From Micromonospora trifolii (GTDB lineage: Bacteria; Actinomycetota; Actinomycetes; Mycobacteriales; Micromonosporaceae), in the NCBI RefSeq assembly GCF_022229005.1, contig NZ_JAKKFD010000028.1:24063-88062 (forward strand): a stretch of 64,000 bases of DNA. Reading direction: 5' to 3'. Below, piece by piece: positions 24,956-32,922 of this stretch. A model generated the notes under the pieces. It worked only from the letters and a program-made list of their open reading frames with translations, had not been told where the DNA came from and ran no database searches. How positions within the stretch are numbered: the first letter of the stretch is position 1; every line of letters starts with the position of its first letter. Position numbers and translations under genes: made by a program.

Positions 24956-26589
24956 CCGCCGCGACCCGATCGTCGGCCGGTGCCGACGAGGGCCGGCCCA
25001 CGCCCGCCCCGGTGGAGGATCAGGCCGCGCCGTCGCCGGCCGGGGACGACGGCTCGGCCGAGACCCGCCGCAGCGCGCGTAGCGGTGTGGCCGGACTGCT
25101 CGGCGCGGCCACCAGTGGCTTGTTCGGGTTCGTGCTGGCCGTGGTGATCACCCGAAGCTACGGCCCGGCCGGAGCGGGCGCGTTCTTCGCCGCGATCGGG
25201 GTCGTCACGGTGGCCACAGCGATCTGCACGCTCGGCGCGGAGACCGGTCTGATGTGGGCGCTGCCCCGCCGCAGCACCGGCGTGCGCGGTGACGCGGCCC
25301 GGGTGCTCCCGGTGGCGCTGATCCCGCCGCTGCTGACCGGGCTGCTGGTCGCCGGCGCGGGCGTGCTGGCCGCCGACGCGCTCGCGCCCCGGCTGCTGCG
25401 TGGCTCCGGCGCGAGCGGCGACGCGCTGCTCACCGTCACGTTCGCCGCGGTGCCGGTGGTGGTCACGATGACCCTGCTGCTGGCCGCGCTGCGCTGCGTA
25501 CGGCCCATCCGGGCGTACGTCGGGGTGCAGTTCCTGCTGCTGCCGGTCGCCCGACCGGTCCTGGTCGGCGCGGCCGCGTTGGCGGGTGGTGGTCTGCTCG
25601 CCGGCATGACCGGCTGGTTGGTGCCGGCGGCGCTGGCGCTGCTGGCCTGCCTCACCCTCGTCGCCGGCCCGCTCGGGCTGGGCCGGGGCGCGACGCTGCG
25701 TCCGCGCCGCGCCGACTGGTCCACGTTCTGGCGCTTCGCGCTGCCCCGGGCCGCCTCGGCGGCCATCGACGCCGGCAGCATGTGGGTGGGGGTGCTGCTC
25801 ACCTCGGTGCTGGCCGGGCCGGCGGACGCCGGTGTGTTCGGTGCCGTCGGTCGGTACGTGCTGGCCGGTCAGTTGGCCATGCAGGGGCTGCGGGTGGCGG
25901 TGTCGCCGCAGCTGTCCCGGCTGCTCGGGCGGGGCGAGCGGGCCGCGGCGGCGGCCGTGCACCGGCAGTTGACCACCTGGGGCCTGGTGCTGTCCTGGCC
26001 GGTTTACCTGTTGCTGGCGGTCTTCGCGCTGGCCTTCCTCCAGCTGTTCGGGCCGGAGTTCACCGCTGGCGTGCCGGCGATGACGGTGCTCGCGCTGGCG
26101 ATGCTGGTCAACACCGGGGTGGGCAACGTGCAGAGCCTGCTCCTGATGGGTGGGCGCAGCGGGCTGCACCTGGTCGCCACAGTGGCCGGGCTGACGGTGA
26201 CCGTCTCGCTGGGTCTCTGGCTGATCCCCCACCACGGCGCGACGGGCGCGGCGGTGGCCTGGGCGGCCGGCATCGCCACCGAGAACCTCACCGCCGCCGG
26301 GTTCGCCCGGTCGGTCGTTCGTGAGCCGCTGTTCGACGCCGCGATGGTGCGTGCCGCGACGGGCACGATCGCCGGTGTGGGCCTGGCCGCCGGTGCCGGC
26401 GTGCTGGTGGGCGGTCGTGGCCTGCCCGGCCTCGCGGTGGCGCTGGCGGTGCTGCTGACCGGCTGCGTCGGCATGTTGACGTTGCCCCGGGTGCGCGCCG
26501 GCATCCGGGGGACCATGAGGCAGATCCGTGGAGGGGACAACGCGGCCGCGGCCGCCGAGCCCACCTCGGCATCGACGAGAGGCAGGTGA
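24952..26589 (+). CDS. Polysaccharide flippase (Wzx/MOP superfamily)
   Basis: A 545-residue membrane protein with about 14 hydrophobic segments after a ~45-residue acidic cytoplasmic lead. SGVAGLLGAATSGLFGFVLAVVITRSYGPAGAGAFFAAIG is the typical first helix pair of MOP-family flippases, including the RxxGPxGxGxF signature. It would move the undecaprenyl-linked repeat unit across the membrane for the neighbouring polymerase. The GTG at 24952 overlaps the polymerase stop, and its own stop overlaps the sulfotransferase start. Confidence 0.9.
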   Translation: MTAATRSSAGADEGRPTPAPVEDQAAPSPAGDDGSAETRRSARSGVAGLLGAATSGLFGFVLAVVITRSYGPAGAGAFFAAIGVVTVATAICTLGAETGLMWALPRRSTGVRGDAARVLPVALIPPLLTGLLVAGAGVLAADALAPRLLRGSGASGDALLTVTFAAVPVVVTMTLLLAALRCVRPIRAYVGVQFLLLPVARPVLVGAAALAGGGLLAGMTGWLVPAALALLACLTLVAGPLGLGRGATLRPRRADWSTFWRFALPRAASAAIDAGSMWVGVLLTSVLAGPADAGVFGAVGRYVLAGQLAMQGLRVAVSPQLSRLLGRGERAAAAAVHRQLTTWGLVLSWPVYLLLAVFALAFLQLFGPEFTAGVPAMTVLALAMLVNTGVGNVQSLLLMGGRSGLHLVATVAGLTVTVSLGLWLIPHHGATGAAVAWAAGIATENLTAAGFARSVVREPLFDAAMVRAATGTIAGVGLAAGAGVLVGGRGLPGLAVALAVLLTGCVGMLTLPRVRAGIRGTMRQIRGGDNAAAAAEPTSASTRGR

Positions 26590-27500
26590 GGTTCGTCGTG
26601 GTGTCCATGCGTGACCGGGTCAAGCAGTTGGTTCCGACCCAGGTGACCACCCGGGTGAAGGAATCGCTTGTCGACTACGGCGTTCGCACCAGCGATCGCC
26701 GGCCGCTGCCGGACTTCCTGATCATCGGGACCAAGCGGGGTGGCACCACCTCCCTGTGGAACTACCTCATCCAGCACCCGTTGGTGCCCCGGCTCTTTCC
26801 CGCGTGGAACACGAAGTCGGCGCACTACTTCGAGGAGCACTGGGGTCGCGGCGAATCCTGGTACCGCTCGCATTTCCCGACCGAGCGGCAGCGCGAGGCC
26901 CTGGCCAAGCGGCACGGCGGGCCGGTCCGGGTCGGCGAGGCCGCCCCGCTGTACATGTTCCACCCGCTGGCCGCGGAGCGGGTCGCCGCGCTGATGCCGA
27001 CGGTGAAGCTCATCGTGCTGCTGCGGGACCCGGTGGAGCGGGCGTACTCGCACTGGAAGGAACGCCGCACCCACGGCATCGAACCACTGGACTTCGCCGC
27101 CGCGCTGGCGGCCGAGCCGGAACGCACGGCGGGGGAGCGGGAGCGGTTGATCGCCGAGCCGCAGTCGTTCAGTGAGCCGTACGACTGGTACACGTACCGG
27201 GCCCGGGGGCGTTACCTGGAGCACCTGGAGCCGTGGCTGGAGCGCTTCGACAGGCAGCAGATCCTCTTCCTGCCCAGCGAGGACCTGTACCGCGACTCGC
27301 GGGCGACCTACCGGCGCACCCTGGACTTCCTCGGTCTGCCGGCGTACGACCTGCCCAACTTCAAGGTCTACAACGATCGGCGCTCGGCGCCGCTGGAGCC
27401 GAGCGTGCGCGCTGAGCTGACCGACTACTACCGGCCGTACAACGACGCGTTGCGTCAACGGCTCGGGCTGGACCTCGACTGGGCGGACCGGGCGGCGTGA
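26586..27500 (+). CDS. Sulfotransferase, probable glycan-modifying
   Basis: A 304-residue cytosolic enzyme of the PAPS-dependent sulfotransferase family. The 5'-phosphosulfate loop is FLIIGTKRGGTTSLWNYL near residue 40, and the 3'-phosphate loop is IVLLRDPVERAYSHW near residue 145, as in heparan-type enzymes. The acceptor-side region includes the NTKSAHYFEEHW segment. The GTG at 26586 overlaps the flippase stop and its own stop overlaps the next gene. Its position inside a polysaccharide operon suggests it sulfates the repeat unit or a linked lipid. No PAPS-synthesis genes are in the window. Confidence 0.88.
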   Translation: MRFVVVSMRDRVKQLVPTQVTTRVKESLVDYGVRTSDRRPLPDFLIIGTKRGGTTSLWNYLIQHPLVPRLFPAWNTKSAHYFEEHWGRGESWYRSHFPTERQREALAKRHGGPVRVGEAAPLYMFHPLAAERVAALMPTVKLIVLLRDPVERAYSHWKERRTHGIEPLDFAAALAAEPERTAGERERLIAEPQSFSEPYDWYTYRARGRYLEHLEPWLERFDRQQILFLPSEDLYRDSRATYRRTLDFLGLPAYDLPNFKVYNDRRSAPLEPSVRAELTDYYRPYNDALRQRLGLDLDWADRAA

Positions 27501-28759
27501 CGACCCGGGTGGGCCCGGCCGCCGACCCGCGTTCTCGGGTGGACGGCCTGGGTTGGGTGAGCCGCGCGGTCTTCCCGGACGACCGGGTCGGCCTGACCGT
27601 GGACGGCGCCCTGCCGGCCGGTCACCAGGCGGTGGCCCGGTACGCGGTGGTGCCGTCGGTCGCCCGGGCCCGGTTCCTGGTGCCGTTGGGCGCGCCCCGG
27701 GCCGGGGCGGCGTCCCTGTTGGCGTACAACGCCCTGCGGCCACCGAAGGTGCGCGCGCTGCGGGCGGTGCTCGGCGGGCTGGCCCGGTTCGGTCGGGTGG
27801 GGCTCGCGCCCTTTCCCACGTTGACCGTCTCGGTGCCGGCCGGGGTGCCGGCCGCGGAGCTGTTGCTGAGTGAGCGGCTCTCCGCGGACCTGGGTGACAC
27901 GCCGCTGCTGGCCGCGTTCGGGGTCCGCCCACCCGACCCGAACGGCAAGCCCACCCTGCAACTCTTCAGCGCCGACGGGCGTCCGCGCGGCTACGCGAAG
28001 ATCGGCTGGAACGACGCGACCCGTGCGCTGGTCAGCGCGGAGGCAGCGGCGCTGCGGGCGTTGCGCGGGGTGGTCGGCGTCGCCGACCACCCGACGCCAC
28101 CGCGGCTGCTCACCGAGACGTCGTGGGCGGGCCAGGTGGTGGCGGTGATCGAGCCGTTGCCCCCGGCGGTACGCGGGGTGCCGGTGGACGACCCGCCACG
28201 GATCGCGGCGCTGCTCGCGGTCGCCAGGCGGGGCGGCCCGGCGGGCACACCTCGACCGCTTGTCGACTCGACCTTCCTGCACCGGCTGGCTGATCAGGCC
28301 GGCCGGGCCGCCGCGACCGAGCCGACCGGTGCACGGGCGGTGGCCGCGGTCTCGGCGCTGGCCCGCCGGCATGGCGACACCAGCGTCGAGTTCGGTCACT
28401 GGCATGGTGACTGGGTGCCGTGGAACCTGGGCTGGCACGCCGGCCGGTTGGTCGCCTGGGACTGGGAGCACAGCGGGCCGGACGTGCCGGTCGGCTTCGA
28501 CCTGGCGCACGACGCGTTCCAGCGGGCCCTCGTGCTGCGGGGTGAGCCGGCCGACGCCGCGGCGTCGGCAGTGGACGGGTATCTGAGCCGGCACGGCGAG
28601 CGGCTCGGTCTCGACGCGGCGCAACGCCGGCTCGTCGCCGACGCGTACCTGGTGGAGATGTGGTTGCGGACGTGGCGGCTGGCCGACGCGGGCGCGGGCT
28701 GGAACGCCGCACTGCATCCCGCACTTCTGGACGTCATCGAGAAAAGACATAGCGGCTGA
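27497..28759 (+). CDS. APH-fold phosphotransferase-like protein in polysaccharide operon
   Basis: A 420-residue protein. The C-terminal ~230 residues have the aminoglycoside phosphotransferase/choline kinase-type catalytic loop (FGHWHGDWVPWNLGW, i.e. HGD-x4-N) and a metal-binding Asp in VAWDWEHSGPDVP. The N-terminal lobe has a plausible ATP-binding Lys in RGYAKIGWND and Glu residues nearby. The first ~150 residues are Ala/Val/Gly-rich and unassigned. It overlaps the sulfotransferase stop (GTGA) and is the last gene of the coupled run. It may phosphorylate a sugar or polyol precursor, or the glycan itself. Antibiotic resistance is unlikely from context. Confidence 0.75.
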   Translation: MTTRVGPAADPRSRVDGLGWVSRAVFPDDRVGLTVDGALPAGHQAVARYAVVPSVARARFLVPLGAPRAGAASLLAYNALRPPKVRALRAVLGGLARFGRVGLAPFPTLTVSVPAGVPAAELLLSERLSADLGDTPLLAAFGVRPPDPNGKPTLQLFSADGRPRGYAKIGWNDATRALVSAEAAALRALRGVVGVADHPTPPRLLTETSWAGQVVAVIEPLPPAVRGVPVDDPPRIAALLAVARRGGPAGTPRPLVDSTFLHRLADQAGRAAATEPTGARAVAAVSALARRHGDTSVEFGHWHGDWVPWNLGWHAGRLVAWDWEHSGPDVPVGFDLAHDAFQRALVLRGEPADAAASAVDGYLSRHGERLGLDAAQRRLVADAYLVEMWLRTWRLADAGAGWNAALHPALLDVIEKRHSG

Positions 28760-28973
28760 TCTGGAGGAATCGCGGCGGCGACGGCGCGCCGCAGAGTGAC
28801 GACAAAATCGCAGGTGGTGATGACGATCGATGGACCTCGGACGTTCGGCGTACCGAATCGCCCGCTGTGGAGATCGTCATCTCGGCCGGTCGCGCTATTC
28901 AACGACCGGGGAACGTGTGATCTGCTTCTGCCTGGCGTGAACTGAAATTCCAAGCGAACTTGTGGGGAGTCGC
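28760..28973. other. Intergenic gap inside the polysaccharide locus
   Basis: About 214 bp, less GC-rich than the flanking genes. It ends in the ribosome site of the next gene. No ORF with actinobacterial codon bias and no strong hairpin is visible. A promoter for the downstream glycosyltransferase genes is plausible here, but no -10/-35 pair is convincing. Confidence 0.4.
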
Positions 28974-29453
28974 GTGGACACGAACAACGACGACAGTGGG
29001 GCGCCGGTGCTGCTGCTGGTCGGCTCCAGCGGCGGCCATCTGGCCCAACTACTGGCCCTTCGGCCCTGGTACGAACAGCAGCGGCGCTGCTGGGTCACCT
29101 TCGACACCCCGGAGGCGGTGTCGCTGCTGGCCGGCGAGGACCTCGTGCCGGCACACCACCCGACCACCCGCAACGTGCCGAACCTGCTGCGCAACGCGCT
29201 GCTGGCCTGGCGGGTGCTGCGGGCCCGACGGGTCGCCGCCGTGGTCACCACCGGTGCCGGGGTGGCGGTGCCGTTCGTGGTGCTGGCCCGGCTGCGGCGC
29301 ATCCCGACCGTCTACATCGAGGTGTACGACCGGATCGACACCCCGACGTTGACCGCTCGGCTCTGCCGGCCGTTCCTGTCCGCGATGCTCGTGCAGTGGG
29401 ACGAGCAGCGCCGGCAGTACCCCGAGGCGACAGTCGTCGGGACGCTGCTGTGA
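28974..29453 (+). CDS. Alg14/PssD-type glycosyltransferase subunit
   Basis: A 159-residue protein from GTG 28974, chosen because GGGGAG lies four bases upstream (a GTG at 28962 would include that site). It starts VLLLVGSSGGHLAQLLALRPWYE, the glycine-rich G-S-S-G-G-H-x-x-x-L motif of Alg14, PssD, EpsE and Cps14F. Later segments VVTTGAGVAVPFVVLARLRRIPTVYIEVYDRID and LVQWDEQRRQYP fit the same family. In such split enzymes this half anchors or activates the catalytic partner, which here is the next gene, overlapping by 4 bp. It most likely takes part in adding a sugar from a UDP donor to the lipid-linked unit. Confidence 0.88.
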   Translation: MDTNNDDSGAPVLLLVGSSGGHLAQLLALRPWYEQQRRCWVTFDTPEAVSLLAGEDLVPAHHPTTRNVPNLLRNALLAWRVLRARRVAAVVTTGAGVAVPFVVLARLRRIPTVYIEVYDRIDTPTLTARLCRPFLSAMLVQWDEQRRQYPEATVVGTLL

Positions 29454-30124
29454 CCCGGGAGACGGGCACCGCCCGGCGTCCGCAACCCCGACCGGCCACC
29501 GAGGCGGCCCGCCTGCCGCGCCAGCGCGACAGCTCGGCGGTCGCCCAGCTCCGACTGCTGGTCGCTGTGGGCACCGACAAGCACCCCTTCGACCGGCTCG
29601 TCGACTGGGTGGCGCAGTGGCACGCGCAGGCCGCCGGGCCGATCGGGCTGATCGTGCAGCACGGGCACACCAGCGCGCCCCAGCTGACCGGCGCGGTGCC
29701 GTTCCTCGGCCACGACGCGTTGCAACAGGCGATGATCGATGCGGATCTGGTGGTCTGCCACGGTGGTCCGGCGACCATCCTGGAGGCCCGCCGGCACGGC
29801 CACCTGCCCATCGTGGTGCCCCGCGATCCGGCGCGCGGTGAGCACGTCGACAACCACCAGCTCCTCTTCGCCCGCCGGCTCGGCGCCGCAGGGTTGGTGG
29901 CGCTCTGCGAGACCCGGGAGGCCCTGCACGACGCGTTGGCCGCCGGGGTGGCCGACCCGTCCCGGTACGCGGTGGCCGCCGACCCGGAGGCGCACGAGGC
30001 ACGACGGGCGGCGGTGGCCCGGGTCGGGCAGATCGTCGACGACCTGGTGGCCCGTTCGACCCCGCGCCCACCCCGGTGGCGGGCCTGGTCCCGGCCGCGC
30101 CCGGGTACGGAGGAGATTCGATGA
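29450..30124 (+). CDS. Alg13/PssE-type glycosyltransferase catalytic subunit
   Basis: A 224-residue protein from GTG 29450, overlapping the Alg14-like gene. After a ~45-residue basic lead it has the GT28-type C-terminal fold: LRLLVAVGTDKHPFDRLVDWV, IGLIVQHGHTSAPQ, and the donor-binding VVCHGGPATILEARRHGHLPIVVPRDPARGEHVDNHQ. The HGGP-x-T/S motif and the Glu-His-x-x-NHQ end match MurG/Alg13 UDP-sugar sites. Together with the preceding gene it forms a two-subunit glycosyltransferase as in Rhizobium PssDE and pneumococcal Cps14FG. Its own stop overlaps the GT2 gene (ATGA). Confidence 0.88.
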   Translation: MTRETGTARRPQPRPATEAARLPRQRDSSAVAQLRLLVAVGTDKHPFDRLVDWVAQWHAQAAGPIGLIVQHGHTSAPQLTGAVPFLGHDALQQAMIDADLVVCHGGPATILEARRHGHLPIVVPRDPARGEHVDNHQLLFARRLGAAGLVALCETREALHDALAAGVADPSRYAVAADPEAHEARRAAVARVGQIVDDLVARSTPRPPRWRAWSRPRPGTEEIR

Positions 30125-31044
30125 CCCAGCAGCCGAGCGTCAGCGTCGTGGTGCCCACCCGGGACCGCCCCGAGCTGCTGCGGGCCGCGGTGCGCGCGAC
30201 CCTGGCACAGGACTACCCGGGCCTGATCGAGGTCGTCGTGGTGTTCGACCAGTCCGTCCCGGACGAGTCGTTGACCGAGCTGGGAAGCGGCCCGGCCCGC
30301 GTGGTGCGGGTGATCCGCAACGCCCGTACTCCCGGGTTGGCAGGTGCGCGCAACAGCGGCACCCTCGCGGCCGAGGGCGAGCTGGTCGCGTTCTGCGACG
30401 ACGACGACGAGTGGCTGCCCGGCAAGCTGGCCGCCCAGGTCGACGCGCTGGCCGGCGATCCGGCGGCCGAGTTCGTCTGCTGCGGCATCCGGGTCAACTA
30501 CGACGGGCACACCGTCGACCGGGTGCTCGACAAGGACCGGATCACCCTGGACGACCTGCTGCGCGACCGGATGACGGAGCTGCACCCGTCGACCTTCCTG
30601 ATCCGCGCCACCGCCTTGCGAAACGGGTTCGGGCTGGTCGACGAGGAGATCCCGGGCAGCTACGCGGAGGACTACGAGTTCCTGTTGCGGGCCGCGCGCA
30701 GCGCGCCGCTGATCAACCTGCGGACGCCGTCGGTGCTGGTCCGCTGGCACAAGCGCTCGTACTTCGCGCAGCGCTGGGACACCATCTCCGAGGCGTTGCA
30801 GTGGTTGCTGCGGCGCTACCCGGAGTTCGCCAGTCAACCGGCCGGCGAGGCTCGGGTGGCCGGGCAGATCGCGTTCGCCCAGGCCGCCTCCGGCGACCGC
30901 CGGGGCGCGCTGCGCTGGGCCCGGCGCACCCTGCGGAGCAATCCCCGCGAGCCGCGCGCCTACCTGGCCCTCGCCGTCGCCGGTCGGGTGGTCCGGGCCG
31001 ACGCGGTGCTGCGCACCCTGCACAAGCGCGGTCGGGGGATCTGA
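30121..31044 (+). CDS. Family 2 glycosyltransferase
   Basis: A 307-residue GT-A enzyme. VSVVVPTRDRPELLRAAVRATL opens the nucleotide-binding fold. The metal-binding Asp cluster is LVAFCDDDDEWLPGKLAAQVD. The acceptor region has DRMTELHPSTFLIRATALRNGFGLVDEEIPGSYAEDYEFLLR, with the catalytic-type ED-x-E/D. The C-terminus is Arg-rich and lacks membrane spans. ATG 30121 overlaps the Alg13-like stop and follows GGAGGA. It probably adds one sugar of the repeat unit. It ends the locus, followed by an 11-bp stem-loop. Confidence 0.9.
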   Translation: MTQQPSVSVVVPTRDRPELLRAAVRATLAQDYPGLIEVVVVFDQSVPDESLTELGSGPARVVRVIRNARTPGLAGARNSGTLAAEGELVAFCDDDDEWLPGKLAAQVDALAGDPAAEFVCCGIRVNYDGHTVDRVLDKDRITLDDLLRDRMTELHPSTFLIRATALRNGFGLVDEEIPGSYAEDYEFLLRAARSAPLINLRTPSVLVRWHKRSYFAQRWDTISEALQWLLRRYPEFASQPAGEARVAGQIAFAQAASGDRRGALRWARRTLRSNPREPRAYLALAVAGRVVRADAVLRTLHKRGRGI

Positions 31045-31072
31045 GCCGCCGCCCGTGTGAGCGGGCGGCGGC
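31045..31072 (+). terminator. Stem-loop ending the polysaccharide locus
   Basis: GCCGCCGCCCG, loop TGTGAG, CGGGCGGCGGC is a perfect 11-bp stem beginning right after the glycosyltransferase stop. It separates the accessory locus from aroC. Confidence 0.7.
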
Positions 31073-31125
31073 GTCCGCTGGGCGGGACGCCCCGGGGAGA
31101 GCGCCGCGTCGGTGGCCCGCCGTGA

Positions 31126-31131
31126 CAGACT
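31126..31131 (+). promoter_or_regulatory. Candidate -10 (CAGACT) of leaderless aroC
   Basis: CAGACT ends 7 bp before the aroC GTG and no ribosome site intervenes. It resembles the TAGACT hexamers before efp, metK and def. Confidence 0.35.
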
Positions 31132-31138
31132 GACCGCT

Positions 31139-32317
31139 GTGTTGCGCTGGCTGACTGCAGGTGAATCGCATGGTCCCGCCCTCGTCGCGATGTTGGAGGG
31201 GGTGCCGGCCGGTATCGAGGTGACCACCACCGAGATCGCCGACGAGCTGGCCCGTCGACGGCTGGGCTACGGCCGGGGCGCCCGGATGTCGTTCGAGCGG
31301 GACGAGGTCGAGCTGCTCGGCGGCCTGCGGCACGGTGTGACCCTGGGCAGCCCGGTGGCGATCCGGGTCGGCAACTCCGAGTGGCCGAAGTGGCAGACAG
31401 TGATGGCCGCCGACCCGGTCGACCCCGACGAGCTGGCCCGGCAGGCCCGCAACGCCCCGCTGACCCGCCCCCGGCCGGGCCACGCGGACCTGGCCGGCAT
31501 GCAGAAGTACGGCCACACCGACGCCCGGCCGATCCTGGAACGCGCCAGCGCACGGGAGACCGCAGCCCGGGTGGCAGTCGGCACTGTCGCCAAGGCGCTG
31601 ATCCGTCAGGCGCTCGGCATCGAGATCGTCTCGCACGTCGTCGAGCTGGGCCCGGTGGCGGCGAAGCCCGGGTTGCGTCCCACTCCGTCCGACACGGCCC
31701 GGATCGACGCCGACCCGCTGCGCTGCCTCGACCCGGAGGCCAGCGCCCTGATGGTCGCCGAGGTCGATGCCGCGAAGAAGGCCGCCGACACCCTCGGCGG
31801 TGTGGTCGAGGTGCTGGCGTACGGGGTGCCACCGGGGTTGGGCAGCCACGTGCAGTGGGACCGCAAGCTCGACGCCCGGCTGGCCACCGCGCTGATGTCC
31901 ATTCAGGCGATCAAGGGCGTGGAGATCGGCGACGGCTGGCAGCAGGCCCGGTCCCGCGGCTCGGAGGCGCACGACGAGATCATCCCGTCGGCCACCGGCG
32001 TCCGCCGGGTCACCGACCGGGCCGGCGGGCTGGAGGGTGGCATCACCACCGGCGAGCCGCTGCGGGTCCGCGCCGCGATGAAGCCGATCTCCTCGCTGAA
32101 CCGGGCGCTGGCCACAGTGGACGTCACCACCGGTGAGCCGGCCACCGCGATCAACCAGCGTTCCGACGTCTGCGCGGTGCCCGCCGCCGCGGTGGTCGCC
32201 GAGGCGATGGTGGCGCTGGTGCTGGCCGAGGCGGCCACCGAGAAGTTCGGCGGAGACTCGATCGCCGAGATCCGCCGCAACCTGGCCGGCTACCTCGACG
32301 CGCTGGTCATCCGCTGA
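31139..32317 (+). CDS. aroC: Chorismate synthase
   Basis: A 392-residue enzyme converting 5-enolpyruvylshikimate 3-phosphate to chorismate with reduced FMN. Signatures are RWLTAGESHGPALVAMLEGVPAG at the N-terminus, RRLGYGRGARMSFERDEVELLGG, GHADLAGMQKYGHTDARPILERASARETAARVA, and the C-terminal RSDVCAVPAAAVVAEAM. The GTG at 31139 is preferred over an upstream GTG at 31112; it directly precedes the conserved start LRWLTAGESHG. It overlaps aroK (TGATG). Confidence 0.96.
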   Translation: MLRWLTAGESHGPALVAMLEGVPAGIEVTTTEIADELARRRLGYGRGARMSFERDEVELLGGLRHGVTLGSPVAIRVGNSEWPKWQTVMAADPVDPDELARQARNAPLTRPRPGHADLAGMQKYGHTDARPILERASARETAARVAVGTVAKALIRQALGIEIVSHVVELGPVAAKPGLRPTPSDTARIDADPLRCLDPEASALMVAEVDAAKKAADTLGGVVEVLAYGVPPGLGSHVQWDRKLDARLATALMSIQAIKGVEIGDGWQQARSRGSEAHDEIIPSATGVRRVTDRAGGLEGGITTGEPLRVRAAMKPISSLNRALATVDVTTGEPATAINQRSDVCAVPAAAVVAEAMVALVLAEAATEKFGGDSIAEIRRNLAGYLDALVIR

Positions 32318-32820
32318 TGGCACCGGTCGTCGTGCTGGTCGGCGCGCCCGGCTGCGGCAAGACCACAGTCGGGCGGGCGCTCGCCGCCACCCTCGGCGTG
32401 GAGTTCCGCGACACCGACACCGACATCGAGCAGATGGCCGGGAAGCCGATTCCGGAGATCTTCATCGACGAGGGTGAGGCGCACTTCCGTACCTTGGAAC
32501 GGGCCGCCGTGGCCGCGGCGCTGGCCGGCGGCACGGGCGTGCTCGCCCTGGGCGGCGGCGCGGTGCTGGCCGAGGAGACCCGGGCGGCCCTGATCGGGCA
32601 CCGGGTGGTGCACCTCTCGGTCGAGCTGCCCGACGCGGTGCGGCGGGTCGGGCTCGGCGCCGGCCGGCCGCTGCTGGCACTCAACCCACGGGCCACCCTC
32701 AAGCACCTGATGGACCAGCGCCGGCCGCTCTACGCCGAGGTGGCCACCGAGACGGTGGTCACCGACGGTCGGGCCCCGGCGCAGGTCGTCGCCGAGGTCG
32801 CCGCCCTGCTCCCGCGCTGA
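32317..32820 (+). CDS. aroK: Shikimate kinase
   Basis: A 167-residue P-loop kinase phosphorylating shikimate at O3. Walker A is GAPGCGKTTVGRALA, the substrate-binding Asp is in EFRDTDTDIEQMAG, FRTLERAA carries a shikimate-binding Arg, GGGAVL is the conserved glycine loop, and the lid is GLGAGRPLLALNP. ATG 32317 shares a base with the aroC stop. A dispersed palindrome follows. Confidence 0.95.
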   Translation: MAPVVVLVGAPGCGKTTVGRALAATLGVEFRDTDTDIEQMAGKPIPEIFIDEGEAHFRTLERAAVAAALAGGTGVLALGGGAVLAEETRAALIGHRVVHLSVELPDAVRRVGLGAGRPLLALNPRATLKHLMDQRRPLYAEVATETVVTDGRAPAQVVAEVAALLPR

Positions 32821-32836
32821 CGCGGACCTGTCGCGC

Positions 32837-32905
32837 CGATCTTGCACTTGCTGTCCCGACACAGGGGGCAATCCCCGCATCTCGGCAACCGCAACTGCAA
32901 GATCG
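32837..32905. repeat. Palindromic element related to the one at 1617-1686
   Basis: CGATCTTGCACTTGC (32837-32851) is inverted as GCAACTGCAAGATCG (32891-32905) with one mismatch. The outer 12 bases equal those of the 1617-1686 element. It sits between the convergent aroK and hydrolase genes and may serve as a two-way terminator. Confidence 0.72.
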
Positions 32906-32922
32906 GCGCAGTGGGGTGGTCC

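Noticed and set aside
27497..28759. Aminoglycoside resistance gene
   Set aside because: Only the generic HGD-x4-N kinase loop is shared; the operon context is polysaccharide synthesis and the N-terminal third is unlike resistance enzymes.
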